A stretch of DNA of 64,000 nucleotides, taken from the NCBI GenBank assembly GCA_029817715.1, contig JARUPY010000066.1, positions 62,001 through 126,000 on the forward strand, read 5' to 3'. Shown here one piece after another: positions 45,847 to 56,031 of the stretch (position 1 is its first letter; every line of letters begins with the position of its first letter). The position numbers and the translations under genes are program-made. Below the pieces are notes generated by a model. The model was not told the origin of the DNA, made no database searches, and saw nothing but the letters and a program-made list of their open reading frames with translations. Origin of the DNA: Melastoma dodecandrum (taxonomy: Eukaryota; Streptophyta; Magnoliopsida; Myrtales; Melastomataceae).

Positions 45847-48539
45847 GGCTTGTAGACCGGCGGCGCGTGGACATCGAGCGCGGTCAAGCCGCGCTTGAAG
45901 TCCTGCGTGACCTCGACCGCGTCCTGCCCGTTGCGCACGATCACCGGGCGGATGAACATCACGAGCTCGGTGCGGGAGACCGAATTGTCGGTGTTGCCGA
46001 GCAGGTTGCCCAGCTGCGGGCCGACGAACGGCACCTGGCCGTTCTGCTTCGACCGCGTGTCGGTGACGAGGCCGGCGAGGAGCACGTTCTGCCCGCTCTT
46101 GACGGTGATGTCGCTGGCGATGCGGCGCTTCGAGATCGTCGGCGTCAGGCTCGAGGTCGTCGAGCCGCTGGCGTCCGGCACGACCGACGAGATCTCCTGG
46201 TCGATCTGCATGTCGACGCCGCCGTTCTGGCCGACGCGCGGGATGATCTTCAGAATGATGCCGGTGTCGAGATAGGTCACCGAGTTCACCGTCGGCGCGT
46301 CCGGCGCGAGGTTCGATTGCGCGGATTGCGTCGTCACGGGCACCTGGTTGCCGACCTCGAGCGTCGCCGGCTTGTTCTCCATCACGACGATCGACGGCGT
46401 CGAGAGGATGTGCACCTTCGAGATCGAGTCGAGCGCCGAGATGATGACGTTCGGGCTGCTCTGGCCGCCAGAGATGAAGTTGAGACCAGCGCCCGGCGTG
46501 ATCGCGTTGGCGATCGGCGCGGTGAGGCCGGAGGTAGCGGCCGACGCGACGCTGGAGACGGCGGCCGTCGGCGAGAGCGACGAGGTCGAGAAGCCGACCG
46601 AGCCGACGCTCTTGGCGCTCTGGTTGAGGAAGAACTGGACGCCGTATTTCAGCTCGTCGTTGAGCTGCACCTCGGCGATGATCACGTTCACCGCGACCTG
46701 CAGCGGCGGGATGTCGAGCTGGTGGAGGACGGCCTCGACCTTCCGGTAGGTCTCGCCGTCGGTGTAGGCGACGAGCGTGTTGTTGCCGGTATCGGCGGTG
46801 AGCTTGAGCTTGAGCCCGCTCCCGCCGCCCTGATTGTCGCCCGCCTCGATCGGATCGGCGAGCTCGCCTTTCAAGCCTGCGCCGCCGGCGCCGCCGAGGC
46901 TGCCGAAGGTCGAGCCGGACGAATTGCCGCCGCCCAAGCCGCCGCCCGCGCTGCCGCCGCCGGCGAGCCGCCCGAGTTGGCGCCGAGCGAGCCGCCGCCG
47001 CCGAGACCGCCGCCGCTGCCGCCGCCAAAGGAGGCCGAGGTCAGGCCGTTGGCGCCCGTGCTGGCCGCCGCCACCCAGGCCACCGAAGCCGCCTTGCCCG
47101 CCACTTTGCCCATTCGCGCCGCCGGTCTTCTGGAAGGCGACGCCGCCGCGATCGTTGTCGTTGCCGCCGGAGCTGCTGCCGTTGCCGAGCAGGCCGGTGA
47201 CCAGCTTTGCAAGCTCGCGGGCGTCGCGGTAGCGCGGGCGATAGATGAAGATCGAGCTGGTCTCGGACGTGTCCTCGTGATCGAGCCGGTGGATCCAGGC
47301 GCCGGCACGATGGATCAACGTGTCGTTCTTCGAGATGACCATGATCGAGCGCAGGCGCTTCACCGCCTTGAATTCGATCAGCCCCGCCGAATCGCCGTTG
47401 TTGTCGCTGCCGAAGATGCGGGTCAGCTCCTGGATCACCTCGTCGGGATGGGCGCGCCTGAGCTCGAACATGCTGACGGATTGGGTGTGCATCCAGTCGC
47501 CGTCGAAGGCCTTGATCGCGCGCACGATTTCCGCGCGCCGCGGGCCGGGGCCGCGGATGATCACCGTGTTGCGGGACGCGTCGATCTTCACGCCGTCGGC
47601 CTCGACGATGAAGCCGGAGAGCAGCTTGTTCATCGAGGCGACCGACGTGTAGCGCAGCGGCACGACGGAGATGCCGAAGCCCGTCACCCTGCCGCTGTCG
47701 TCGAGCGTGCCGCCGCCGAGCGTGAGCGGCGCGATGCGGTAGGTGGCGCCGGTACGGGTCATCGACAGCCCCTGCATCGACAGCGCGGTCTCGAGCGTCG
47801 AGAGCAGCTCGGTGCGGTTCTGCGGGGCGGAGGAGGCGATGGTGATTCGCCCCGAGACGTTCGGCGCGATCGTGTAGGAAAGGCCGAGCACGTTGCCGAG
47901 CACCGCCTGCGCGACGTCCTTGACCTCGGCGTCCTCGAAATTGAGCCGATATCCGCTGTCATTGCTGTCGATGCCGCGATTGTCCGCGGTCTCCGTTCCG
48001 TCACCCCCCTGGCCTTGCGGCACCAGATCACCGTCGCCGGTCTGCGTCGGTTCGGTCCGCGCGACCTTTGCCTTCCGGCGCTTGGTGAGGCCGAGATAGG
48101 ATCGGGCATAGGCGGGCATCGCTGCACGGACCGACTGGAGGGCCGCCATCAGACGTGCCGGCGACGCGGGGACGGCCTCCGATACCGGTCCGGACGCCGG
48201 CCCGGTCGACGGTCGCGGCGCGGGAACGGACCGTCCGCCGCTCGAGGGCGAACCATCGTCCGCGGGGGCCACGTCGACGGCCTGCTGCGTCGCGGCGGGC
48301 TCCGGCCCGAAATCCCTGGCGCGGCCAGTGCCCTTGGCGACGGGATCCACCTTCCCTGCCGCATAGCGCGGGACGGGATGGCGGACGGCATGGTCATAAT
48401 AATCGACGGCGAGCGGCATGCGCGTGTCGGGCGGCGGCGCGCCGGCCACGGGGGGCGGGGCCCCGGCGCCGTTACAACCGGCGAGCGCGACGAGCCCGAA
48501 CGCGGCGAAAGCATTTCGCGCTCGCACCAAGGCGGCCAT
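45843..48539 (-). CDS. gspD: T2SS secretin GspD
   Basis: The 898-residue outer-membrane secretin and first gene of the operon. It starts with a lipoprotein signal (FGLVALAGCNG), so lipidation may replace a pilotin. N-domains follow: NFEDAEVKDVAQAVLGNVLG, SGRITIASSAPQNRTELLST, GFGISVVPLRYTSVASMNKL, and PRYRDARELAKLVTGLLG. The barrel region has QVAVNVIIAEVQLNDELKYG, VHILSTPSIVVMENKPATLE, VGNQVPVTTQSAQSN and VLLAGLVTDTRSKQNGQVPF. A Gly/Ser-rich loop (about 46900-47120) holds two compensating shifts, one base extra near 47072 and one missing near 46970, so a stretch there is read out of frame without ending the protein. Confidence 0.92.
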   Translation of the reverse strand: MAALVRARNAFAAFGLVALAGCNGAGAPPPVAGAPPPDTRMPLAVDYYDHAVRHPVPRYAAGKVDPVAKGTGRARDFGPEPAATQQAVDVAPADDGSPSSGGRSVPAPRPSTGPASGPVSEAVPASPARLMAALQSVRAAMPAYARSYLGLTKRRKAKVARTEPTQTGDGDLVPQGQGGDGTETADNRGIDSNDSGYRLNFEDAEVKDVAQAVLGNVLGLSYTIAPNVSGRITIASSAPQNRTELLSTLETALSMQGLSMTRTGATYRIAPLTLGGGTLDDSGRVTGFGISVVPLRYTSVASMNKLLSGFIVEADGVKIDASRNTVIIRGPGPRRAEIVRAIKAFDGDWMHTQSVSMFELRRAHPDEVIQELTRIFGSDNNGDSAGLIEFKAVKRLRSIMVISKNDTLIHRAGAWIHRLDHEDTSETSSIFIYRPRYRDARELAKLVTGLLGNGSSSGGNDNDRGGVAFQKTGGANGQSGGQGGFGGLGGGGQHGRQRPDLGLLWRRQRRRSRRRRLARRQLGRLAGGGSAGGGLGGGNSSGSTFGSLGGAGGAGLKGELADPIEAGDNQGGGSGLKLKLTADTGNNTLVAYTDGETYRKVEAVLHQLDIPPLQVAVNVIIAEVQLNDELKYGVQFFLNQSAKSVGSVGFSTSSLSPTAAVSSVASAATSGLTAPIANAITPGAGLNFISGGQSSPNVIISALDSISKVHILSTPSIVVMENKPATLEVGNQVPVTTQSAQSNLAPDAPTVNSVTYLDTGIILKIIPRVGQNGGVDMQIDQEISSVVPDASGSTTSSLTPTISKRRIASDITVKSGQNVLLAGLVTDTRSKQNGQVPFVGPQLGNLLGNTDNSVSRTELVMFIRPVIVRNGQDAVEVTQDFKRGLTALDVHAPPVYKP

Positions 48540-49078
48540 CCCCCATTACCCGAAGCGCGCCCCTCCAGCTTTCGGGGCCGCCGAGGCTGAATATCGCGTG
48601 GCGGGGGCGACGCATAGGACTTGCGGAGGCAAACCCGGTCAATCCGCAAAAGCGCCACAAGTTGGCGACGCCGCGTATCAATTTTTGCCGCTCTCGCGAA
48701 GGAAACGCGACAATGGAGCCGACGCCCGGGCAAGTCTCGAGCGGCGCCGAATCTACGTCTTTCGTCTGAGCGGCTTGGGGCGGCCAACAGAGCAAGCCGG
48801 CGCGCTCGATGTCCTGCACGCGGAAGGAGCATTTGCAACCTGGCGGCGAGCCGCTTCGAGCCCTTGGCAGGGATTTCTGTTCTACCTCGTTGATTTCGCT
48901 AGACCTAACATTTGATATTCGTTGATGCTGATAATAAAGCAACACTCAGAATTAATACAATAATGGCCGGCCCCAATCGGCGTTTTCGTCCGTAAGACGC
49001 GTTGTGAGACCGTGGCCTTGTATCTAAGGTCACGACACGAAATCGCACGGGCGATACAACCTTCGAGGGGGACACAGC
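48540..49078. other. 539-bp divergent intergenic region between gspD and the ferritin-like gene
   Basis: No convincing gene. The right half (about 48900-48970) is markedly A/T-rich and probably holds the promoter of the ferritin-like gene, whose ribosome site GAGGGGG lies at 49064-49070. The T2SS promoter must lie in the left part. No RNA gene or long hairpin was seen. Confidence 0.5.
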
Positions 49079-50009
49079 ATGGCGAGGAATCTCAAGAGCA
49101 TCATCGAGGCAACCAGTGCGGACCGGCCCGGCGTGGATTTCGAGGCTGGCCGTCGTGCCTTCATGCGCGGCCTCGGCGCGGGCGCGGCGGGCGCCGCCGC
49201 CCTGGGCCTCGCGGCGACGACCGCGGCGACACCGGCGCTCGCCGACGCCGCGCTCGACCTGGCGATCCTGAACTTCGCGCTGAACCTCGAATATCTCGAG
49301 GCGGAGTTCTACCTGCGCGCCACCACCGGCAGCGGCATTCCGGCTGAGTTCACCGGCCCCAACCCCGGCCAGGTCACCGGCGGGCAGAAGGTCAAGTTCC
49401 AGACCGGGCTGGTCAAGGCTTATGCGGAGGAGATCGCCCAGGAGGAGTTCAACCACGTCAAGTACCTGCGCGCGGCGATCACCGCGGCGGGCTCGACACC
49501 GGTCTCCGAGCCGAACATCAACGTCGGGTCGGCCTTCACCACCGCCGCGCGGGCGGCCCACCTGATCGGCCCGGGCGAGACGTTCAACGCCTACCAGAAC
49601 GACCACACGTTCCTGCTGGCGGCCTACATCTTCGAGGACGTCGGCGTCACCGCCTACAAGGGCGCCGCGCCGCTGATCACGAACAAGACCTACCTCGAGG
49701 CGGCCGCCGGCATCCTCTCGGTCGAGGCGTACCACGCCGGCCTGATCCGCACCGTGCTGTTCGCCGACGGCTACAACAAGCAGACGCAGCTGATCTCGTC
49801 GCTCCGCGCCACGCTCGACGGCACGATCAACTCCACGCCGGACGACTACGGCGTCGGGATCAAGCCGGATTCGACGATCGTGCTGGCGGATGCCAACAGC
49901 ATCGCCTTCGATCGCGCGACGGACCAGGTGCTCAAACATCGTCTACGGCAACACGACGAAGACTCCGGGGCTGTTCTTCCCCAACGGCTTGAACGGCGCC
50001 GTCAGGTAA
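49079..50009 (+). CDS. Tat-exported ferritin-like domain protein, frameshifted
   Basis: A protein of the ferritin-like (PF13668-type) family. The twin-arginine signal GRRAFMRGLGAGAAGAAALG lies near residues 24-43, with cleavage near ALADA. The four-helix bundle has NFALNLEYLEAEFYLRATTG, AEEIAQEEFNHVKYLRAAIT, FLLAAYIFEDVGVTAYKGAA and AAAGILSVEAYHAGLIRTVL, whose Glu/His pattern could bind a di-metal centre. AAA at 49934-49936 has one extra base: removing it gives DQVLNIVYGNTTKTPGLFFP and a 309-residue protein ending NGLNGAVR. Family members are induced by desiccation or stress in several bacteria; the exact role is unknown. A strong hairpin follows at 50018. Confidence 0.82.
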
Positions 50010-50017
50010 CGACACGC

Positions 50018-50050
50018 GGGATGTCGCGGGCCAACGGCCTGCGACATCCC
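50018..50050 (+). terminator. Strong hairpin after the ferritin-like gene
   Basis: GGGATGTCGC pairs perfectly with GCGACATCCC around an inner GGCC/GGCC pair, starting 8 bp after the stop codon. The following sequence is only moderately T-rich (AACTTTTCCTTT about 10 bases on), so it may act as a terminator or as an mRNA stabiliser. Confidence 0.6.
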
Positions 50051-50234
50051 TACAGTGTTAACTTTTCCTTTATTTATGGGAGAGCGCGGGCTGCGTTGTT
50101 ATTTCTACAACTCCGTGCCTGCGATGCTGCATTGCCGCGATCAATAGCGTATTACTTGTGACATTAATGCAATAGATTCCGCACGCAATTGTGATATCCT
50201 GCCCATCGAGACCCTAACCCTAAGAAAGACAGCC

Positions 50235-51063
50235 ATGCGCAAGCTCACAGTGTCGATCCTCGGACTCTCGACGGCGGCACTGCTGTCGAAGCGCGGCGAT
50301 GGCGGCGGACCTTCCCAGCCGCAGGATGGCGCCGGTCCCGCCGGTTGCCGTCCCCGTGTTCTCTTGGACAGGCTTCTACCTCGGCGGCAACATCGGCGCC
50401 GCCTTCGACCGCAACCAGGGACCGAGCAGCTACAACCTGCCGCTCGGCTCGGTGAACGGCTCGGGCGGCACCGACGGCGTCCTGAGCGTCACGGGGAAGC
50501 GGCCCGACGTCGCGCTCGCGACGGGTGCCCAGATCGGCTACAATTACCAGTTCGGTCTCGGCACCGGCGTGGTGATCGGCGCCGAGGCGGACATCCAGTA
50601 CGTCAGCTTCAGCGGCGGCAACGGCCCCACCGGCTCCTCCTTCGCGCCGGCCGGCGGCAACGTGCTCAATAACGGCCTCGCCTTCACGGCGCCGGCCGCG
50701 AGCGTGTCGCGCTTCGCGCCCGGCTTCGATTATTACGGCACCGCGCGCGGCCGCCTCGGCTATGCCTTCAACAATGTCCTGGTGTACGGCACTGGCGGCT
50801 TCGCCTATGGCGACCATGCCGGCACCGGCTACGCGGCGGGCGGCGGCATCGAATACGCCATCAACCGCAACATCACGATCCGCGCCGAGGCGATGCACAT
50901 CAACCTGCACAACGGCACCTCCACCACGGCCTCCTACGATCTCGGCTCCAACACGGTGACCCTGAACACGCGCGGCGGCCGCAATTCGTTCGACGTCGCG
51001 CGCGCCGGCATCAACTACAAGTTCGACTTCTTGCAGCCGGCCCCGGTCGTCGCACGGTACTGA
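50235..51063 (+). CDS. Outer-membrane beta-barrel protein (Omp25/RopB-like), frameshifted
   Basis: A 275-residue outer-membrane protein. The signal MRKLTVSILGLSTAALLS breaks at an extra A (50289-50290). Removing it continues SAAMAADLPSRRMAPVPP. The mature start FSWTGFYLGGNIGAAFDRN is the hallmark of the Omp25/Omp31/RopB barrel family. Then follow alternating strands: ATGAQIGYNYQFGLGTGVVI, GTARGRLGYAFNNVLVYGTG and a final strand DVARAGINYKFDF. Such proteins are abundant structural OMPs of Rhizobiales. The gene lies between hairpins, so it is probably monocistronic. Confidence 0.85.
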
Positions 51064-51090
51064 GACCCGAACGCGAACTTGGAACATTGG

Positions 51091-51115
51091 AAGGGCCGGC
51101 CATGCGCCGCCCCTT
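51091..51115 (+). terminator. Terminator-like hairpin after the OMP gene
   Basis: AAGGGCCGGC pairs with GCCGCCCCTT around CATGC (one unpaired base on each side), 27 bp after the stop at 51063 and followed by TTTCGTTTG. It sits between two convergent genes and could serve both. Confidence 0.6.
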
Positions 51116-51137
51116 TCGTTTGCGTGAGTGAACCGCC

Positions 51138-52107
51138 TCAGGCCGTGCCGGCTCTGGGATGATTGGCCCGGTAGCTCTCGAGCAGCCGCGCGCCGTCGAC
51201 CGCCGTGTAGACCTGCGTGGTCGACAGCGAGGCGTGGCCCAGGAGCTCCTGGATCGAGCGCAGGTCGCCCCCGCCGCCGAGGAGGTGCGTGGCGAAGGCG
51301 TGGCGCAGGGCGTGCGGCGTCGCGCTGTCGGGCAGGCCCAGGGCGCCGCGCAGGCGCTCCATCGCGAGCTGGATGATGCGCGGCGACAGCGGCCCCTGGC
51401 GGACGCCGATGAACAGCGGCCCCTGCGCCGGCAGCTTGAACGGACAGGCCGCGAGATAATGCTCGACGGCGCGGCGGACCGGCTCGATGACGGGCACCTG
51501 ACGCATCTTGCGACCCTTGCCCACGACCGTGATCGCCTCGACGTCACCGATGGGTGCATCCGCCCGCTTGATCGCGAGCGCCTCCGAGATACGCAGCCCC
51601 GCCCCATAGAGAAGCGCGAGGACCGCCGTGTCGCGGGCCAACGTCCAGGCCGGGCGCGTCTCACCGACGAACCCGTCGCCCGATACGACGTCGCGGGCGA
51701 GGCTCGGGCTCATGGGCTTCGGCAGCGTGCGCGGCAGCTTCGGCGCGCGCACAGAGGCGAAGGCGCCTGTCCTGGCCAGCCCCTCGCGCTCGCAGAAGCG
51801 GGCGAAGGAGCGCACCCCGGCGAGCTGGCGCAGCAAACGAGCGGTTGCCGACGGCGCCTTGGCGTCGGCGCGCCATGAAGGCGCGGACGTCGCCCGCCGT
51901 CAGCGCGTCGATGGTCGCGAGCGTCGGTCGCTCGCCCTGGTACTCGGCGAGGAAGGCCACGAGCTGGCGCAGATCGCGGGCGTAGGCCTCGACGCTGAGC
52001 GGCGACAGACGCCGCTCGGCGCTCAGGTATGCGAGCCACCGCTGCGCCGCCTCGGCGAGGTCTGCCGCGGCGGGATGAAAGGCAAGTTGCGTGTCGGCCT
52101 CTGTCAT
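51138..52107 (-). CDS. xerC: Tyrosine recombinase XerC, frameshifted
   Basis: A 322-residue site-specific recombinase that resolves chromosome dimers at dif with XerD. The N-terminal SAM-like core-binding domain shows RWLAYLSAERRLSPLSVEAY and TAGDVRAFMARRRQGAVGNR. The catalytic domain has LYGAGLRISEALAIKRAD (Arg), VVGKGRKMRQVPV (Lys), HALRHAFATHLLGGGGDLRS (His, Arg), LGHASLSTTQVYTAVD (His, Tyr). One extra base in AAA 51835-51837 splits it; removal gives NRSLLRQLAGVRSFARF. Assignment to XerC and not XerD rests on overall resemblance and is less certain. Confidence 0.85.
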
Positions 52108-52427
52108 GCCGCTCATCCTCGACCGAAGAGCCTTCGATTCGGTAACGGCCCCCGCCATTAACCTTGGCGCCCGTGACTTTTGCGCCGCAGCATGGATGCC
52201 TGTATATCGCGGGTTGTCGCGGAGCGACATCCGGCGCCGCGACGGCCGCCGCTATGCGAGACCGACGCTCTGTCCGGCCCAGCCCGATCGGGTTGTGTCT
52301 TTTGGCGGAACCGGTTACGAGCGAGCATACCGCGGCAACGAACGCGCACGTCCTGCGCCGCAGCCGGAACCGTTCGCGAGGTTCGGGCACGCGCGAGGCC
52401 AGGATCTCAGAGGAGCCACGGCCACCC
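52108..52427. other. 320-bp divergent intergenic region, xerC/purC
   Basis: This gap separates divergent xerC and purC. No frame with coding character and no RNA gene was seen. GAGGAG at 52410-52415 is the probable ribosome site of purC. Confidence 0.45.
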
Positions 52428-53222
52428 ATGGATATTCTCAAGCCACGGTTGCTCCGCATGAACCGCCGCCGACGCATCTATGAAGGCAAGGCCAAGATCC
52501 TCTATGAGGGTCCGGAGCCCGGCACGCTTATTCAGCACTTCAAGGACGACGCAACAGCTTTCAATGCAAAAAAGCACCAGGTGATCGACGGCAAAGGCGT
52601 CGTCAACAACCGCATCTCGGAATATATCTTCCAGCACCTGAACGACATCGGCGTGCCGACGCATTTCATCCGTCGATTGAACATGCGCGAGCAGCTTGTT
52701 CGCGAGGTGGAGATCATTCCGCTCGAAGTGGTGGTGCGCAATGTCGCCGCGGGCTCGCTCGCAAGCCGCCTCGGCATCGAGGAGGGCACGCAGCTGCCGC
52801 GCTCGATCATCGAGTTCTATTACAAGAACGACCAGCTCAACGACCCCATGGTTTCCGAGGAGCACATCACGGCGTTCGGCTGGGCGGCGCCGCAGGAGAT
52901 CGACGACATCATGGCGCTGGCGATCCGCGTCAACGACTTCCTGACCGGCCTCTTCCTCGGCGTCGGCATCCGGCTCGTCGATTTCAAGATCGAGTGCGGA
53001 CGGCTTTGGGAAGGCGACAACATGCGGATCGTCGTCGCCGACGAGATCAGTCCGGATTCCTGCCGGCTGTGGGACATCAAGTCCAACGACAAGCTCGACA
53101 AGGATCGGTTCCGTCGCGACATGGGCGGTCTCGTCGAAGCCTACACCGAGGTCGCGCGCCGGCTCGGGATCATGCAGGAGAACGAGCAGCCGCGCGCCAC
53201 TGGGCCGAAGTTGGTGCAGTAA
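52428..53222 (+). CDS. purC: Phosphoribosylaminoimidazole-succinocarboxamide synthase
   Basis: PurC makes SAICAR from CAIR, aspartate and ATP in purine synthesis. The 264-residue protein carries [20 protein letters not shown] at the start of the ATP-grasp-like fold, [53 protein letters not shown], then [32 protein letters not shown] and [15 protein letters not shown]. The ATG at 52428 has GAGGAG upstream at long spacing; an ATG at 52458 ([10 protein letters not shown]) is an alternative that many relatives use. purS follows after 123 bp. Confidence 0.93.
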   Translation: MDILKPRLLRMNRRRRIYEGKAKILYEGPEPGTLIQHFKDDATAFNAKKHQVIDGKGVVNNRISEYIFQHLNDIGVPTHFIRRLNMREQLVREVEIIPLEVVVRNVAAGSLASRLGIEEGTQLPRSIIEFYYKNDQLNDPMVSEEHITAFGWAAPQEIDDIMALAIRVNDFLTGLFLGVGIRLVDFKIECGRLWEGDNMRIVVADEISPDSCRLWDIKSNDKLDKDRFRRDMGGLVEAYTEVARRLGIMQENEQPRATGPKLVQ

Positions 53223-53345
53223 AGCACTGAGCCCGCTCTATGGCCGCCGCGACGTCAATTCGCTTTCCGCCGATCGCGACCGCTCGAAGCTGACAGCGGT
53301 GCATTCCCGCGCTAGACGGTTTTACACAACCGTCCGGGAGCCCGC

Positions 53346-53600
53346 ATGAAAGCCCGCGTCTCCGTCACCCTGAAATCCGGCGTCCTCGATCCGCAGGGCA
53401 AGGCGATCGAGGGCGCGCTGCACTCGCTGGGCGTCGCCGGCATCAACGGCGTCCGCCAGGGCAAGGTGTTCGACATCGAGCTGGCCGAGGGCGCCGATGC
53501 CGAGGCCGTCTTGAAGGACGCCTGCGAGAAGCTGCTCGCCAACACGATCGTTGAGAATTACCGCGTCGAGCTCATGCCCGCGTCCAGCCCGGCCGCATGA
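53346..53600 (+). CDS. purS: FGAM synthase subunit PurS
   Basis: An 84-residue subunit of the three-part formylglycinamidine synthase. [40 protein letters not shown] and [15 protein letters not shown] match the family end to end. PurS dimers bridge PurQ and PurL and help pass ammonia between them. Its stop overlaps the purQ start by four bases (ATGA), so the two are coupled. purL is not in the window. Confidence 0.94.
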   Translation: MKARVSVTLKSGVLDPQGKAIEGALHSLGVAGINGVRQGKVFDIELAEGADAEAVLKDACEKLLANTIVENYRVELMPASSPAA

Positions 53601-54294
53601 AGGCCGCCGTCGTCCTCTTCCCCGGGTCGAACCGCGAAGGCGACGCCTTGCGCGCCCTACGCGCCGCCGGCATCGCGGCGCAAGTCGTCTGGCATGGCGA
53701 CCACGACCTGCCGGTCGGCACCGATCTCGCGGTGCTGCCGGGCGGATTCTCTTATGGCGACTACCTGCGCTGCGGCGCTATCGCCGCACGGTCCCCGGTC
53801 ATGGCGGCGGTGAGGCGGCACGCGGCGCGCGGCGGCTACGTGCTTGGGATCTGCAACGGTTTCCAGATCCTCGTCGAAAGCGGCCTCCTGCCTGGCGTGC
53901 TGATGCGCAACGCCAACCTGCGTTTTGTGTGCCGCATGCAGCACCTCAAGGTCGAGCGCGCCGACACGCCGTTCACGGCGCGCTATAACGCCGGGCCAGG
54001 CGATCGCGGTGGCGATCGCCCACGGCGAGGGGCAATTACACGGCCGACGCCGCGACCCTGGCGCGCCTCGAGGGCGAGGGCCTCGTCGCCTTCCGCTATT
54101 GCGACGCGCATGGGCAGGTGAAGGAGCGCGGCGGCCCGAACGGCTCGATGAACGACATCGCCGGTATCTACGCGCCGAACCTGCGCGTGCTCGGCATGAT
54201 GCCCCACCCGGAAAACCTGATCGACCCGCTCGTCGGCGGTACCGACGGCCTTCCCCTGTTCGAAAGCCTTGCGACGGCCCTCGCTTCGGCGTGA
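53597..54294 (+). CDS. purQ: FGAM synthase glutaminase subunit PurQ, two frameshifts
   Basis: The glutaminase subunit that supplies ammonia to PurL. The class I amidotransferase motifs are present: [40 protein letters not shown], the nucleophile Cys in [20 protein letters not shown], and the His/Glu pair in [11 protein letters not shown]. The frame shifts twice, at an extra C near 53996 and an extra G in GGGG 54029-54032. Removing both gives [20 protein letters not shown] and [18 protein letters not shown], for a 231-residue protein of normal size. Two hits in one essential pathway gene favour sequence error. Confidence 0.9.
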
Positions 54295-54317
54295 GGCGCG
54301 CGGGCTCGGGTCGCCTC

Positions 54318-54887
54318 ATGACAGACTACAAGACAAAAGCGCTCGACACGCACACCTGGCCGGACTTCGCGCGCCTGGTCGAGGCGAACAATGGTGTCTG
54401 GGGTGGCTGCTGGTGCACGTGGTATCATGCGGAAGGCGCAAGCGCGGGCGACTCCCCGACGTCGAGACGCGAGGCGAAGGCGTGCCTGGTGAAGGAGGGA
54501 CGGGCGCATGCCTCCCTCGTGTTTCATGGCGCCGACTGCGTCGGCTGGTGCCAGTTCGGGCCGCCGGAAGAGCTTCCGCGAATCCACAATCAGCGTGCCT
54601 ATCTGGCGACCGGTCCGACGCTTCCGGACTGGCGGATCACGTGCTTCTTCTGCGGCAAGGGTTATCGCGGCAAAGGTGTCGCGGCCGCCGCGCTCCGCGG
54701 CGCGGTCGAGCAGATCAAGGCATTGGGCGGCGGGCGCATCGAGGGATACCCGGAAGACACGGCCGGTCGGAAGGCCTCGCCAGCCTTCCTGTTCAACGGA
54801 GCCCTTTCCACATTCGAAAGTCTCGGCTTCACGCGGTCGCGGCTGATCGGCAAGCACAAATGGGTGGTGACCCGGACCGTCTCGTGA
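54318..54887 (+). CDS. GNAT-family acetyltransferase
   Basis: A 189-residue protein with a GNAT fold. The acetyl-CoA site is KGYRGKGVAAAALRGAVEQI (the R-G-x-G-x-A loop). Upstream is a Cys/Trp-rich segment (NNGVWGGCWCTWYHAEGASA) seen in a subgroup of GNAT proteins. The C-terminal FESLGFTRSRLIGKHKWVV is the usual closing strand pair. The acceptor is unknown. The start is 23 bp after the purQ stop, so it may share the pur transcript, but no metabolic link is evident. Confidence 0.8.
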   Translation: MTDYKTKALDTHTWPDFARLVEANNGVWGGCWCTWYHAEGASAGDSPTSRREAKACLVKEGRAHASLVFHGADCVGWCQFGPPEELPRIHNQRAYLATGPTLPDWRITCFFCGKGYRGKGVAAAALRGAVEQIKALGGGRIEGYPEDTAGRKASPAFLFNGALSTFESLGFTRSRLIGKHKWVVTRTVS

Positions 54888-54949
54888 GGCGCTGTGAGAC
54901 GCACATAGGCTGGACCGCCTCGAGCCTCTATGCGATGGAGGGCCGACGC

Positions 54950-55034
54950 GGGCGTGGCGGAACTGGTAGACGCGCCGGACTCAAAATCCGGTTCTGGTGA
55001 CAGAGTGTCGGTTCGATTCCGACCGCCCGCACCA
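54950..55034 (+). tRNA. tRNA-Leu (CAA)
   Basis: The acceptor stem GCGGGCG/CGCCCGC pairs perfectly. The anticodon stem CCGGA/TCCGG encloses CTCAAAA, giving anticodon CAA (Leu, TTG codon). There is a long variable arm and an encoded CCA at 55032-55034. No disruption was seen, unlike the tRNA-Tyr gene. Confidence 0.95.
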
Positions 55035-55044
55035 TCGGCGCATT

Positions 55045-56031
55045 TCAGTGCGGCGCGGCGCCGAACATGGTCCGCCATTGGTCGGCATAGCCGAGGTTCT
55101 TGATCACGTCGCCATGGTAGGGGTTGCCGCCACCCCCGCGCCGACCGCCACCACCACCCGGGCCGCCCCCGCCCTCGTCGGCCTCCTCGCCATCCCTGCC
55201 GCCGCTGAGCCCCAGGTTGAAGACCGTGACGTGGTCAGACGGGATGCCCAGCGCCGCATAGGACTCCTTCAGCCGCTCGGCGCCGCGCTCGCGGGCGTTG
55301 TATTCCGCGTACCAACGATCCGGCGGCGTCGCGCTGGGGCCGCTGAGCCACGGGGCCGGACGCGTACCGGTCAAGTCCCGCGGATTGCCGATGAAGTCGG
55401 CGGGTGCCGAGAACAGCACCACGCGCGCGACCGGGAAGCGCTTGGCGATCATCGCCGCCATGCCGGCACCCTGCGACAGCCCACTCACCACGATCCGCGA
55501 CCAGTTCGGCTGATCGCCGGCGAGGTAGTCGCCCCAGTGCTCGTCCGGATATTTGCGGTCGAGATATTGCAGCGTCTTGGTCAGGCGATTGAGGATCGTT
55601 TCGGCGGGCGGCGTCTGCGTGAACTGCGAGGCGCTGTCGCCCATCACCCTATCGGCACGGAAATGGCCGCTGCATTCGGGATCGCCGCTGCGCGGGCAGA
55701 TCGGATTGACGGCCGGCGAATCGTCATAGGAGAGGTCGAGCGTCCGATAGCCGAGCGCGGCGACCACCTGAAGGAGCGGACGATCGCGCGGATGGCCGTG
55801 CGTGCCCGACAGGTAAAGAACGAGCGGCGCGTTCGGGCCGGCATCCTTCGGGACGATCGCATAATTTGGGTCGTTGAAGTCGCGGATCGCGGGATCGGCG
55901 TCCGAGGGCGTCACGGTATGGACGATCCGGTCGCCGCCATCCAACGCAGCGTACGCCGGCCCGGAAGCGGCGGCGAAGGAGAGCCCAGCGGCCAGGAGCC
56001 ACGAGCCGAAGTGACGCGAGAGCCTTGCCAT
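55045..56031 (-). CDS. Exported alpha/beta-hydrolase-like protein
   Basis: A 328-residue secreted protein. The signal peptide is MARLSRHFGSWLLAAGLSFA with cleavage near AYAALD. The hydrolase core has PLVLYLSGTHGHPRDR, the nucleophile elbow WSRIVVSGLSQGAGMAAMIA (GLSQG), and FSAPADFIGNP after it. A C-terminal His is plausible in NPYHGDVIKNL. A Gly-rich insert (EEADEGGGGPGGGGGRRGGG) lies near the C-terminus. The ATG at 56031 is preferred as it opens the signal peptide; a longer form would add 15 residues. The substrate is unknown. It converges with tRNA-Leu. Confidence 0.72.
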   Translation of the reverse strand: MARLSRHFGSWLLAAGLSFAAASGPAYAALDGGDRIVHTVTPSDADPAIRDFNDPNYAIVPKDAGPNAPLVLYLSGTHGHPRDRPLLQVVAALGYRTLDLSYDDSPAVNPICPRSGDPECSGHFRADRVMGDSASQFTQTPPAETILNRLTKTLQYLDRKYPDEHWGDYLAGDQPNWSRIVVSGLSQGAGMAAMIAKRFPVARVVLFSAPADFIGNPRDLTGTRPAPWLSGPSATPPDRWYAEYNARERGAERLKESYAALGIPSDHVTVFNLGLSGGRDGEEADEGGGGPGGGGGRRGGGGNPYHGDVIKNLGYADQWRTMFGAAPH

